NCBI GenBank assembly: GCA_945868305.1
Contig: CAMBKU010000018.1
Location: 1 to 41,073, forward strand
Source of the DNA: an uncultured Lachnospiraceae bacterium
GTDB taxonomy: Bacteria; Bacillota; Clostridia; Lachnospirales; Lachnospiraceae
DNA length: 41,073 nt
Direction of reading: 5' to 3'
The position numbers and the translations under genes are program-made. The notes beneath the pieces were generated by a model. It saw only the letters and a list, made by a program, of their open reading frames with translations, was not told where the DNA came from and ran no database searches. Of this stretch, positions 16,243 to 24,405 are shown piece after piece. Within the stretch, counting starts at the first letter, position 1; the number at the start of each line of letters is the position of its first letter.

Positions 16243-17616
16243 TTACTTATTGTAAGAAATGTGTGCGTTTAAAAGCTGCTTTGGATCAAAACTTCTCTTT
16301 ATGGCTCGCATCAGTTCCAGATTTGTTTCATCCGTTTCTTTCAGGAAGAACTCCTTTTTGGATAATCCAATTCCATGTTCACCAGAAGTCAGTCCACCTA
16401 ATTCATATGCCTTTTTATAGATTTTCTGCATATGTTCCCGTTTTTTTATCTGCCATTCTTCTTCGGAGAGGTTGCCTCTGACCACACAAAGATGAACATT
16501 TCCATCTCCTGCGTGTCCAAAGCTGATAAACTGCATGCCGGTTTCTTCCTCAAGGGCATTTACATAACTGATAAACTCTGCTGTTTTGTTCACCGGTACC
16601 ACAATATCTACTGGCTCCTGCTCAGATACGGCCTCTACTGCCTTTACCAGTGCGCCCCGAATCTTCCATACATTCTGACTTTGTTCCTGGTCCGTCAACA
16701 CCAGATAATCCAAAGCTCCATACTTCTTTGCAACTTCCTGTATGCACTTTAAATTTCGATATACTTCCTCTTTTCTTCCGTCTGCAGTTAAAATCAGATA
16801 AGCCTTCGCTTCCGGATACGGAAACGAAAGATTTAAAAATTTCTCTCCGAGACGTATCACCTTCTGTTCCACAAATTCGATTGCAGTAGGATTTACATTT
16901 TCATTTTTAATGGCCAGTACACTCTTTATTCCCGCTTCTAAGCTGTCAAAGGGAACGACAACACTGAGACTAGTTTCCGGCTTCGGAATCAATTTTAAAA
17001 TACATTTCGTAATAACGGCAAGTGTCCCCTCCGAACCAATAATCAGATTCTTCAGGGATAAGCCAGAGCTGTCTTTGATATTTTTACTTCCAACGGTAAG
17101 AATTTTTCCATCCGCCAGTACAATTTCAAGTCCCATGACATAATCTCTGGTGACACCATATTTTACCGCACGCATTCCTCCAGCATTTGTACTGATATTT
17201 CCGCCGATAGTGGCTGTCTTTTCTCCCGGATCCGGAGGATAAAAAAATCCTCGTTCCTCCACATACTGCTGAAAATCCGCTAGAACAACTCCAGGTTCCA
17301 CCGTTGCTGTCATAGTTTCAGCATCCAGTTCCAAAATGCGGTTCATGCCGGATAAATCCAGCACGATACCGCCATGATCCGGGACAGTGGATCCTACCAG
17401 ATTCGTTCCTGCTCCTCGGGGCGTTACCGGTATCTGATGTTCATAGGTCCATTTCAGGATAGCGCTGACCTGTTCCACGCTTTCTGGTTTTATAACAGCC
17501 TCCGCTGTACCTTTCAGCCTTTTTAATACATCAGTCAGATATTCCTGGGGTATATCCCCGGTAATCAACTGTGTATCACTTTCCAAAAAATTTCTTAATT
17601 CCTCATAAGAAGCCAT
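16243..17616 (-). CDS. FAD-dependent 2-hydroxyacid oxidase/dehydrogenase, GlcD family
   Basis: This 457-residue flavoprotein of the GlcD / D-lactate dehydrogenase family has the PCMH-type FAD domain (TPRGAGTNLVGSTVPDHGGIV, EPGVVLADFQ, ATIGGNISTNAGG, VKYGVTRDYVMGLE). Its C-terminal cap has FGHAGDGNVHLCV with metal-binding His and GEHGIGLSKKEFF. Relatives oxidise D-2-hydroxyacids to 2-oxoacids and pass electrons to an ETF or other acceptor. No etfAB genes are seen nearby. Beside an NAD-dependent L-hydroxyacid dehydrogenase and an aminotransferase, it probably handles the D-isomer of the same substrate. Confidence 0.88.
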   Translation of the reverse strand: MASYEELRNFLESDTQLITGDIPQEYLTDVLKRLKGTAEAVIKPESVEQVSAILKWTYEHQIPVTPRGAGTNLVGSTVPDHGGIVLDLSGMNRILELDAETMTATVEPGVVLADFQQYVEERGFFYPPDPGEKTATIGGNISTNAGGMRAVKYGVTRDYVMGLEIVLADGKILTVGSKNIKDSSGLSLKNLIIGSEGTLAVITKCILKLIPKPETSLSVVVPFDSLEAGIKSVLAIKNENVNPTAIEFVEQKVIRLGEKFLNLSFPYPEAKAYLILTADGRKEEVYRNLKCIQEVAKKYGALDYLVLTDQEQSQNVWKIRGALVKAVEAVSEQEPVDIVVPVNKTAEFISYVNALEEETGMQFISFGHAGDGNVHLCVVRGNLSEEEWQIKKREHMQKIYKKAYELGGLTSGEHGIGLSKKEFFLKETDETNLELMRAIKRSFDPKQLLNAHISYNK

Positions 17617-17649
17617 TGCCTACTGCCTCCGAATCATTTTTTCTATCTC

Positions 17650-18552
17650 TTATTTGCTTAACAGATCCTGATCCCAGCCTTCAGCGATAAAATATCCACC
17701 AAAGGTTTCATCAAATACTTTCTGTGTTTCATCTGACTGGAATGCTTCTACAACTTTTTTATAGGTTTCAACTTTGTCCGCATCCTCTAAGTCTGCACTT
17801 CTTGCAACAATGATGTTCCAATATTCTTCTTCATCCACACTGGTATCTTTAAAGATTGCTTCTTCTGTCTTTAAGCCAAAGTCTAAAGCATAGTTACCAT
17901 TTACAACTGCTGCCGTCACATCATCCAAAGCAGACGGAATGGTATTTGCCTGTAATTCCTGGATTGTAATGTCTACATTGTAGGTTTCAATATCATTGAT
18001 GGTCGGACTGAAATCTGCACCATCTTTTAAGGTGATGAGTCCTGCTTCTTCCAGAACCTTTAAAGCACGACCTCCGTTTGTTACATCATTTGGAATTGCC
18101 ACTGTGTCACCGTCTTTGATTTCTTCAATGGATGTCACCTTATTGGAATATACGTTGAGCGGAATAATAAAGGTATAACCAATAGTTTCCACATCATAAC
18201 CGTTTGCTTCAACATCCGACTGTAAAAAGATCTGATGCTGGAATGCATTTAAATCGATTTCTCCACTGTTTAATGCATTGTTCGGCGTGTTATAATCAGA
18301 AAACTGTACGATTTCAAGGTCAATGCCTTCTTCCTTTAATGCTTCCTGTGCCGGAGCCCAGAGATCTTCATAAATAGAACCTACTACACCAAGTTTTATA
18401 GTTGTAAGTTCATCTGCTGACGCATCTTTCTCTTTTTCTTCCGTTGCTTCTCCTGCTGGGCCCACACTCTCCTCAGCTTTACTTCCGCATCCTGCAAATG
18501 CAGTTACTGCAAGTGCTCCTACCAATAATAAACTAGCGATTTTCTTTTTCAT
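17650..18552 (-). CDS. metQ: MetQ/NlpA-family substrate-binding lipoprotein
   Basis: This 300-residue lipoprotein has a signal peptide ending in the lipobox FAGC, then an acidic linker and the NlpA/MetQ domain: TIKLGVVGSIYEDLWAPAQEAL, LNSGEIDLNAFQHQIFL, DTVAIPNDVTNGGRALKVLEEAGLI and NPPS-like EYWNIIVAR. NAFQH is the family's hallmark ligand-site region. The family binds methionine, and relatives bind related compounds. The gene is separated from metN-metI by the L-hydroxyacid dehydrogenase gene, so the transporter is interleaved with catabolic genes. The symbol is by family, and ligand identity is uncertain. Confidence 0.85.
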   Translation of the reverse strand: MKKKIASLLLVGALAVTAFAGCGSKAEESVGPAGEATEEKEKDASADELTTIKLGVVGSIYEDLWAPAQEALKEEGIDLEIVQFSDYNTPNNALNSGEIDLNAFQHQIFLQSDVEANGYDVETIGYTFIIPLNVYSNKVTSIEEIKDGDTVAIPNDVTNGGRALKVLEEAGLITLKDGADFSPTINDIETYNVDITIQELQANTIPSALDDVTAAVVNGNYALDFGLKTEEAIFKDTSVDEEEYWNIIVARSADLEDADKVETYKKVVEAFQSDETQKVFDETFGGYFIAEGWDQDLLSK

Positions 18553-18590
18553 AATTTTTTCTCCTTCTTCTATTATACATCTTTTTTCAT

Positions 18591-19550
18591 TTATAAACTT
18601 AATGCCAGCTTGAAATTTTCTGACATTGTTTTACATGACTGGTCAAACTGTTCCTGCTCTTTTTTTGTCAGGTGCAGTTCAATAACTTCCTCCACACCGT
18701 CATTTCCAAGAATTGCCGGCACGCTTGCATATACATCCCGCCAGCCGTATTCTCCATTTAACAAAACGGAAACCGGAAGAATTCTCTTTTCATCTCCTAA
18801 AATTGCCCGAGACACCTCTGCAATGGCTGCACCGATACCAAATTCCGTAGAACCCTTGCCTTCTAAGATATGCCATCCGCCTGCCTTTCCCTCCGCAGCC
18901 AACGCATCCAAATCTAATTTTCCATAGGTTTCCGGTTTCTCCTGCATCAATTCCAAAAGCGGCTTCCCTGCAATCGTAACGTTTGACCAGGGAACCATCT
19001 GGCTCTCACCATGCTCTCCCAGAGCATAACCATAAACGGATTTCTGGTCGATTCTCAGTGCCTCTGCAACTGCTCTCCTTAATCTTGCAGAATCCAATGT
19101 CGTACTGGTGGAAAGTATCTTTTTCGGCGGGTACTGCAACTGATGCTGCACATAATGTGCGATTACATCTGCCGGATTTGAAATACTTAAGATAATTCCG
19201 TCAAACCCGGAACTTTTAATACCTGCAATCACATCCTTTAATACGGCTACCGTCTGCCCTAAAGTGTCCATTCTGGTCTGACCTTTTTCCATATCCGGTA
19301 GCGGTCCTGCGGCTATGATTAGCAAATCTGCGTCCCCAGCATCTTCATAACCCCCCGCCCTTACAATCACATGTCTTCTCAAGTATGCAGTAGCATCAAA
19401 AATATCGAGTGCCTGTGCCTGCGCTTTTTTTACATCTGTATCAATATAAACGATTTCATCCACAACTCCCTGGGATGCCAGTGCATATCCTGCATGAGAG
19501 CCGACATGCCCAGCCCCGATGATAATCGCTTTTCTTTTTTCCAAGCTCAT
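18591..19550 (-). CDS. L-2-hydroxyacid (lactate-type) NAD-dependent dehydrogenase
   Basis: The 319-residue LDH/MDH-superfamily protein has the NAD-binding IIGAGHVGSHAGYAL, acidic residue IDTD ending strand 2, ISNPADVIAHYV, TTLDSARLRRAVAE (Asp and Arg) and the catalytic His in LGEHGESQMVPWS. The specificity loop reads GPLPDMEKGQTRMDTL, unlike the NAGxxQKPGETRL of ordinary lactate dehydrogenase. It may thus prefer a larger 2-oxo acid, as L-2-hydroxyisocaproate dehydrogenases do. It lies between metI and metQ within one operon, supporting a role on the transported compound rather than in fermentation. The exact substrate is inference. Confidence 0.8.
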   Translation of the reverse strand: MSLEKRKAIIIGAGHVGSHAGYALASQGVVDEIVYIDTDVKKAQAQALDIFDATAYLRRHVIVRAGGYEDAGDADLLIIAAGPLPDMEKGQTRMDTLGQTVAVLKDVIAGIKSSGFDGIILSISNPADVIAHYVQHQLQYPPKKILSTSTTLDSARLRRAVAEALRIDQKSVYGYALGEHGESQMVPWSNVTIAGKPLLELMQEKPETYGKLDLDALAAEGKAGGWHILEGKGSTEFGIGAAIAEVSRAILGDEKRILPVSVLLNGEYGWRDVYASVPAILGNDGVEEVIELHLTKKEQEQFDQSCKTMSENFKLALSL

Positions 19551-19561
19551 GATTTCTCCTC

Positions 19562-20242
19562 CTAATGTGTATTCTTCTTTGCAATCAAATTTCCGAGAAG
19601 CTGAACAATGCTGACTAAAACTACCAGTATAACAACCGTTGCCAGCGTAATGTCCGTTTCATTTCTGTCATGACCGTAGCGGATAGCAAAATCTCCAAGT
19701 CCTCCAGCACCAACAGCGCCTGCCATTGCTGTAAGCCCGATCAAGCTGATAATCGTAATGGAAATCGCTCTTGCAATCTGAGGAATACTTTCTCTGAAAT
19801 ATACATTTAAGATAATCTCTATTTTACTGTTTCCCATGGATTCTGCCGCTTCAATTAGCCCCGGAGAAACCTCCGACAATGCACTTTCAATCTGTCTTGA
19901 GAAAAACGGAACCGTTCCGAAAATAAGCGGAACAATCGCTCCATCCACCCCAATCGCAGTTCCCATGATACTTCTTGATATCGGCATTACCAACGTCAGA
20001 AGAATAATAAACGGGATGGCACGAAATACATTGATCACTTTATCCACAATCTGAAAAACTACACTATTCTGTAAAATTCCTCCCTTTTTGGTAACCACAA
20101 GAATAATGCCAAAGAGAGTTCCGAGAATCAAAGAAATAATTCCGGAGCGTATGACCATTTCAAAGGTCTGTAAAATACTTTCATAAAAATCCGGCAACTT
20201 TTCCACTAAATTAGGAAAATATGTATTAACGAACTCTTGCAT
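19562..20242 (-). CDS. metI: MetI-type ABC permease
   Basis: This 226-residue permease of the D/L-methionine ABC family has about five membrane segments. The conserved FRAIPFIILLTLVMPISR lies about 73-91, and the EAA loop region reads EVSPGLIEAAESMGNSKIEIILNVYFRESIPQ. GLTAMAGAVGAGGLGDFAIRYG is also characteristic of MetI. Its start overlaps the end of metN by 17 bases, so the two are tightly coupled. It forms a homodimeric membrane pore with the MetN ATPase. Confidence 0.93.
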   Translation of the reverse strand: MQEFVNTYFPNLVEKLPDFYESILQTFEMVIRSGIISLILGTLFGIILVVTKKGGILQNSVVFQIVDKVINVFRAIPFIILLTLVMPISRSIMGTAIGVDGAIVPLIFGTVPFFSRQIESALSEVSPGLIEAAESMGNSKIEIILNVYFRESIPQIARAISITIISLIGLTAMAGAVGAGGLGDFAIRYGHDRNETDITLATVVILVVLVSIVQLLGNLIAKKNTH

Positions 20243-21269
20243 CCAAAATCACCTCCACACCTACGTTTTTATCTCTCAAATAATTTAATGCATTCTCAAT
20301 ATCTTCCGGCTTTCCGCTCAAGATAGATACCAGACCGCCAATCGGCTCTGAACCGATCAATTCCACATTTCCGAAAATAATATTTACGTCAATCTGAAAC
20401 TGTCTGGAAATCGTGGAGACCAACGGTTCCGAAGCACTTCTCACCAGGTATTTGAATTTCACAATGCATTCTCCCGGTTTGATGTTCGTGATTTCCGCAT
20501 GTTCCTCTAAAAGCTGATGAATCTTGGAAAGATTTGAAGTCGTATCTACAAACTTTCTTGTAATCTTCTGCTGTGAGGAAGCAAAAACCGTAAATACATC
20601 TCCTTCCTCCACGACCTTTCCGTCCTCCATGACCGCAACTCTGTCACAGATTTCTTTGATTACATCCATCTCATGGGTAATTAACACAACTGTAATTCCC
20701 AGTTTCTTATTCAATTCCTTAAGCAGTTTTAAAATCGCATGTGTAGTCTGCGGATCTAAGGCACTGGTCGCCTCGTCACACAAAAGAATCTTCGGATCGT
20801 TTGCCAGCGCTCTTGCAATTGCCACACGCTGTTTTTGTCCGCCGGAAAGCTGGGAAGGATAATTTCCTGCTTTATCCGCAATTCCGACTAATTCCAAAAG
20901 TTCCTCTACCTTTTTTTTCTTCTCAGCTTTGCTTAACCCGCTGTGTTTCAACGGATATGCCACATTCTGATAAATAGTGCGGGAAGCAAACAGGTTGAAC
21001 TGCTGAAAAATCATTCCTATTTTCTTACGCTCTTTCCGCAACTCCGATGCCTTTAATGCAGTGAGTTCCACATCATCCAGAAAAACTTCTCCCGAAGTGG
21101 GACGCTCTAACAGATTGATGCATCGCACCAGTGTGCTTTTTCCTGCTCCGCTGTATCCGATGATTCCGAACACTTCGCCATCTTTAATCTGCAGATTGAC
21201 ATTTTTTACTGCTTCTACCGTTCTTCCTTCTGATTCAAATTTCTTGTTAATATCTTTTAAGGTAATCAC
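20226..21269 (-). CDS. metN: MetN-type ABC ATPase with C-terminal NIL regulatory domain
   Basis: The 347-residue ATPase has [66 protein letters not shown] and LITHEMDVI, all MetN-like. Residues about 265-345 form the NIL domain (ECIVKFKYLVRSASEPLVSTISRQF, NVELIGSEPIGGLVSILSG), which in MetN senses intracellular methionine and inhibits transport. The start codon is GTG with a GCGAGG site 7 bases upstream; no in-frame ATG fits. It is the first gene of the seven-gene operon and follows a terminator and several palindromes. Presence of NIL favours methionine or a close analogue as the ligand. Confidence 0.93.
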   Translation of the reverse strand: MITLKDINKKFESEGRTVEAVKNVNLQIKDGEVFGIIGYSGAGKSTLVRCINLLERPTSGEVFLDDVELTALKASELRKERKKIGMIFQQFNLFASRTIYQNVAYPLKHSGLSKAEKKKKVEELLELVGIADKAGNYPSQLSGGQKQRVAIARALANDPKILLCDEATSALDPQTTHAILKLLKELNKKLGITVVLITHEMDVIKEICDRVAVMEDGKVVEEGDVFTVFASSQQKITRKFVDTTSNLSKIHQLLEEHAEITNIKPGECIVKFKYLVRSASEPLVSTISRQFQIDVNIIFGNVELIGSEPIGGLVSILSGKPEDIENALNYLRDKNVGVEVILDARVR

Positions 21270-21302
21270 ATATATACCTCGCTTTCAATTCCTACTTGTT
21301 TA

Positions 21303-21351
21303 ATATGTTTTAAAATATAACATATCCTACGGGATTTGCATAATATGCAAA
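21303..21351 (-). promoter_or_regulatory. Promoter/operator region of the metN operon
   Basis: On the minus strand an extended -10 (TGT-TATATT, hexamer at 21314-21319) lies about 45 bases upstream of metN. Three inverted repeats crowd it. TTTGCATA-A-TATGCAAA occupies 21335-21351. ATCC-TACG-GGAT occupies 21324-21335. ATATGTT and AACATAT at 21303-21309 and 21319-21325 overlap the -10. No SAM riboswitch or T-box fits in the short leader, so a protein regulator is likely. I cannot name it. Confidence 0.45.
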
Positions 21352-21389
21352 AAATATAGCGTGTTATAGGAAAATCCTATAACACGCTA
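21351..21389 (-). terminator. Terminator after purE
   Basis: A 15-base perfect stem (21357-21371 with 21375-21389) has a 3-base loop. On the minus strand it is followed by TAT and a six-T run. It starts 18 bases after the purE stop and insulates the metN operon from purE transcription. Confidence 0.85.
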
Positions 21390-21406
21390 GGAAAAGAAAA
21401 AACTGT

Positions 21407-21913
21407 CTATTTTGTGTAGTTCTTATATCCGACTTCTTTAAGTTTTGCGTCCTTTGCCTGTACCTGCTCCTTTAGCTCCCTGGAGTAATCCTTTAATCTC
21501 TGAAGCAATGCCTCATCCGAAGTTGCAAGGATTTTCGCAGCCAAAAGCCCTGCATTGGCACCACCGTTAATCGCAACCGTCGCAACCGGAATTCCGGAAG
21601 GCATCTGAACGATGGAATACAAAGAGTCCCGCCCACCCAGCGAAGTGGTATGCATCGGAATACCAATAACCGGCATCGGAAAGATTGCTGCGCACATACC
21701 CGGAAGGTGTGCTGCCATACCCGCACCTGCAATAATGACCTTAAAGCCCTTTTCCTCTGCAGTCTTTGCATATTCAAAAAATACATCCGGCTCTCTGTGT
21801 GCTGAGATGATTGTCATTTCATAATCAATCCCAAGCTGTTCCAAAATATCAGCGGCTTTTGCCATAACCGGCATATCTGAGTCGCTTCCCATTACGATTC
21901 CTACTTTTGCCAT
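21407..21913 (-). CDS. purE: N5-carboxyaminoimidazole ribonucleotide mutase
   Basis: This 168-residue class I PurE converts N5-CAIR to CAIR in purine synthesis. It has the phosphate-binding GIVMGSDSDMPVM, the catalytic-region SAHREPD, GAGMAAHLPGMCA, and GGRDSLYSIVQMPSGIPVATVAINGGANAGLLA. The length is normal. It begins 44 bases after the M29 aminopeptidase gene and is followed by a strong terminator. It is separated from purM-purN-purD by about 9.4 kb of unrelated genes, although purE and purM are often neighbours in Firmicutes. No purK is seen in the window. Confidence 0.96.
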   Translation of the reverse strand: MAKVGIVMGSDSDMPVMAKAADILEQLGIDYEMTIISAHREPDVFFEYAKTAEEKGFKVIIAGAGMAAHLPGMCAAIFPMPVIGIPMHTTSLGGRDSLYSIVQMPSGIPVATVAINGGANAGLLAAKILATSDEALLQRLKDYSRELKEQVQAKDAKLKEVGYKNYTK

Positions 21914-21957
21914 GATTCATTCTCCTTTAGTTTTGTAATTTATTTTATAAGTATTTC

Positions 21958-24030
21958 TTATAATGGCTCGTTTAATTTTTCCGTTCCCGGCAGAGCAAAG
22001 CGCCCATCCCGGATGATATCCTCACTGCTGCCGTCCGCGCGAATCACTGTAATCGTTCCAAGTTCGTCATAAGGAATCGTGATATCCGTATGACAGTTAA
22101 AATACGCCTTATCTATGTCTTCTTTTCTTAATATGGAAACGGAGTTATCCCTTGCCACGATTTCCTTTCCATCCGGGTTAAATACCGGGGTATCCTCAGC
22201 GTGGGAATAACAGGTATCTCCTACTGCAAAATGCGGTCCCATCTTTTCTGCAATTAAAATCGGAAGTTTGTCTGCAATGTCATAATCCCTTGCCATGCGG
22301 TATGCCGTGGTATTCGTTCCAATGGCGAATTCTCCGATTGGCAGTGTCTCATGATGCATCAGCACGTTTTCATGAACATAATCACGGTTTTCCTTTTCAT
22401 CTGCAAAATTTGCACAGGTATAGTCTGTAATCATACCGTCTTTAAAAGTAATCTCCAAATCCTTGTACTGAAGTTCATTTAAATATACCTTTGTCACATG
22501 TAAAACACCATCTGTTCCCTCTAATACCGGAGATGTAAAGACCTCACCCACCGGAATATTAACATCCGCCACACAGTTTTCAAAAATCGTTTCTTTTTCT
22601 TTATTTTTCAATGGATAAAGGGAAACCGTAATGTCTGTGCGGTTTACACCCTCTTTTCCTTTTACATGCACCTTTACACCGGTATCAAGCACATCGATAA
22701 TCTTTTGCTGCATTTCCTGATATAATTTGTAATCCAAAGTATTGATTTTTACCGTCTCTGCAAAAATTTCCTCAAATTTCTCTCCGATGGACGGCACCGG
22801 ATAAGCGATAATCGTAAAACTACGTTCCTCGCCCTTGATATACTGGTTCGTAATCTGGCCGGACTGAGATGCATGATACACATTTAGCTGATTCTGCTTT
22901 TCAGAATATTGCTTTGCCTCTTTTTTGTTCACCGGAGCAAACGGTGCTTCGCCAAACACCTCAATAACAGCCGGTCCCGCATGCTTATAGGACTTTTCTT
23001 TGTGAGCCTCATAGGCTGTCTTCAGCGTTTCCAGCCTGCGCTCCACAAATGCCTTATCAAAATAATAAGCCCGATCCGATTTGTGATCATAATCATACTG
23101 CTTATTCGGAGAAGTAGCGTAACATCCCCGTTTGCTATTTCCACGGTTTCCGAAGGATGAAACTGCCTCCCGGTAAATGGTTGGTTTCAAATTCATCTTT
23201 TCAAAGTTCCGGATAGCCGCCCGTACCATACGCTCAAATCCAATCGGATACTCCACGCATACCGTGTCTTTGATGGACAAATCCTTTCCGCCCATAATAA
23301 ATCCAATCCGATAGCCCTCGGTATAGGTATCTGCCATCGCCTGAATCTCACTTTCTGACATCTGATTTAAGTAGGCTGCAATTCCAAGCTCATCATCACT
23401 GATATATGCGCCATAACGATACAGATAGGAAAGATCACTCAAATCACTTTCCATGACAATTCCGGTAAAGAAATCAAGCTCCGGATCCACCATGCCCTGA
23501 ACACTTTCCTCGGTAAAAATTTCACTGTAATCATGGAAAAACCAATAAATAGCCTGCTCCACAGACTTTTTCGATACACCGTCAGCATCCGTAAAGCATC
23601 CGTATACCTCGCAAAACAGTTCCGCCAAAATCGTTATATTATATTTTCTGCCTTCAAATGCATAGGGAATCATGGCACGAATCTCCGCATATAAAAAACT
23701 TAAGATTCCACCAAATTCTTCCCCCAGAACTTCCACCGCATAAGCAGGATTCGCATAACTTTTTCCATAATGCTCAGGCAGAATATCCCCGTAAAGTTTC
23801 TTATTCCATTCTTTACACTCTGCAAGGCTTCTTTTTTCCAGTGCCCCGCTTTCCTCCTGTTCCAGCACTTCTTTATTTAACAGGATAAAATGACTCACTG
23901 TCTGAAAATAATCTGCATACGGCTCCTCTGCCGCTTTTTCTGTTTCAATTTCAGCAATCCGCTCCATCACAAGTACAAAACGTTCCGCTGTTTCTATATT
24001 CTTATCTTTATAAATTTCACAATAACTCAT
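21958..24030 (-). CDS. M29 family aminopeptidase with extra N-terminal domain
   Basis: The 690-residue protein ends in an M29 (AmpS/aminopeptidase T) catalytic domain from about residue 230. Visible features are FTSPVLEGTDGVLHV, GEFAIGTNTTAYRMA (metal Glu), MGPHFAVGDTCYSHAEDTPVF (two His) and a C-terminal NCHTDITI (His and Asp). M29 enzymes are usually about 410 residues. Here an additional roughly 230-residue acidic, mainly helical N-terminal region precedes it, with no signal peptide or motif I recognise. The enzyme would remove N-terminal residues from peptides in the cytoplasm using two metal ions. It is upstream of purE on the same strand. Confidence 0.85.
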   Translation of the reverse strand: MSYCEIYKDKNIETAERFVLVMERIAEIETEKAAEEPYADYFQTVSHFILLNKEVLEQEESGALEKRSLAECKEWNKKLYGDILPEHYGKSYANPAYAVEVLGEEFGGILSFLYAEIRAMIPYAFEGRKYNITILAELFCEVYGCFTDADGVSKKSVEQAIYWFFHDYSEIFTEESVQGMVDPELDFFTGIVMESDLSDLSYLYRYGAYISDDELGIAAYLNQMSESEIQAMADTYTEGYRIGFIMGGKDLSIKDTVCVEYPIGFERMVRAAIRNFEKMNLKPTIYREAVSSFGNRGNSKRGCYATSPNKQYDYDHKSDRAYYFDKAFVERRLETLKTAYEAHKEKSYKHAGPAVIEVFGEAPFAPVNKKEAKQYSEKQNQLNVYHASQSGQITNQYIKGEERSFTIIAYPVPSIGEKFEEIFAETVKINTLDYKLYQEMQQKIIDVLDTGVKVHVKGKEGVNRTDITVSLYPLKNKEKETIFENCVADVNIPVGEVFTSPVLEGTDGVLHVTKVYLNELQYKDLEITFKDGMITDYTCANFADEKENRDYVHENVLMHHETLPIGEFAIGTNTTAYRMARDYDIADKLPILIAEKMGPHFAVGDTCYSHAEDTPVFNPDGKEIVARDNSVSILRKEDIDKAYFNCHTDITIPYDELGTITVIRADGSSEDIIRDGRFALPGTEKLNEPL

Positions 24031-24081
24031 ACAATGTCTTCGTCCTTTTTCTTTTTATATTTTTATGTTAAACATTTCAAA

Positions 24082-24405
24082 CTACAAAAGAAATCCCGCC
24101 ACATATACTGCCACCCAGAGAAGCGACATGATTACACTTAAAGCAAGCCCCACATAAGGAATCGTTTTAAAAGTATCTTCCTCTTTTACTGCAAGAACGG
24201 CAAGTACAAGTGATGCAACCGAAAGCAGCAAAGAAAACACTCCAACACTGCCCAGATATACGCTGCCGTTTCCGTCTACTTTAAAAGCTTCCACCACAAC
24301 CAACGCAAATATCACCGCTGATGCCGCCGAAAGAAACAGCGCAATGATTCCCCGCACAGACTTTTTTCTTTTTGTAAATTTATAATGTTTTCTTTTCCTC
24401 GTCAT
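24082..24405 (-). CDS. Small three-helix membrane protein, DUF6142-like
   Basis: This 107-residue protein has a basic N-terminus (MTRKRKHYKFTKRKKSVRG) followed by three hydrophobic segments (about 20-42, 50-73 and 82-106). The pattern RxxKYKFTxRxxSxRGI...SxxxxxVxxxxxxxxKEEDTFKxxxxxGxxLS matches a small Lachnospiraceae membrane family that I recall as DUF6142. It overlaps the VanZ-like gene by 26 bases, so the two are probably co-expressed. Function is unknown. Confidence 0.65.
   Translation of the reverse strand: MTRKRKHYKFTKRKKSVRGIIALFLSAASAVIFALVVVEAFKVDGNGSVYLGSVGVFSLLLSVASLVLAVLAVKEEDTFKTIPYVGLALSVIMSLLWVAVYVAGFLL

Noticed and set aside
21270..21350. A SAM riboswitch or T-box ahead of metN
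   Set aside because: Only about 40 bases separate the -10 from the start codon, and no multi-helix fold or T-box sequence is visible.
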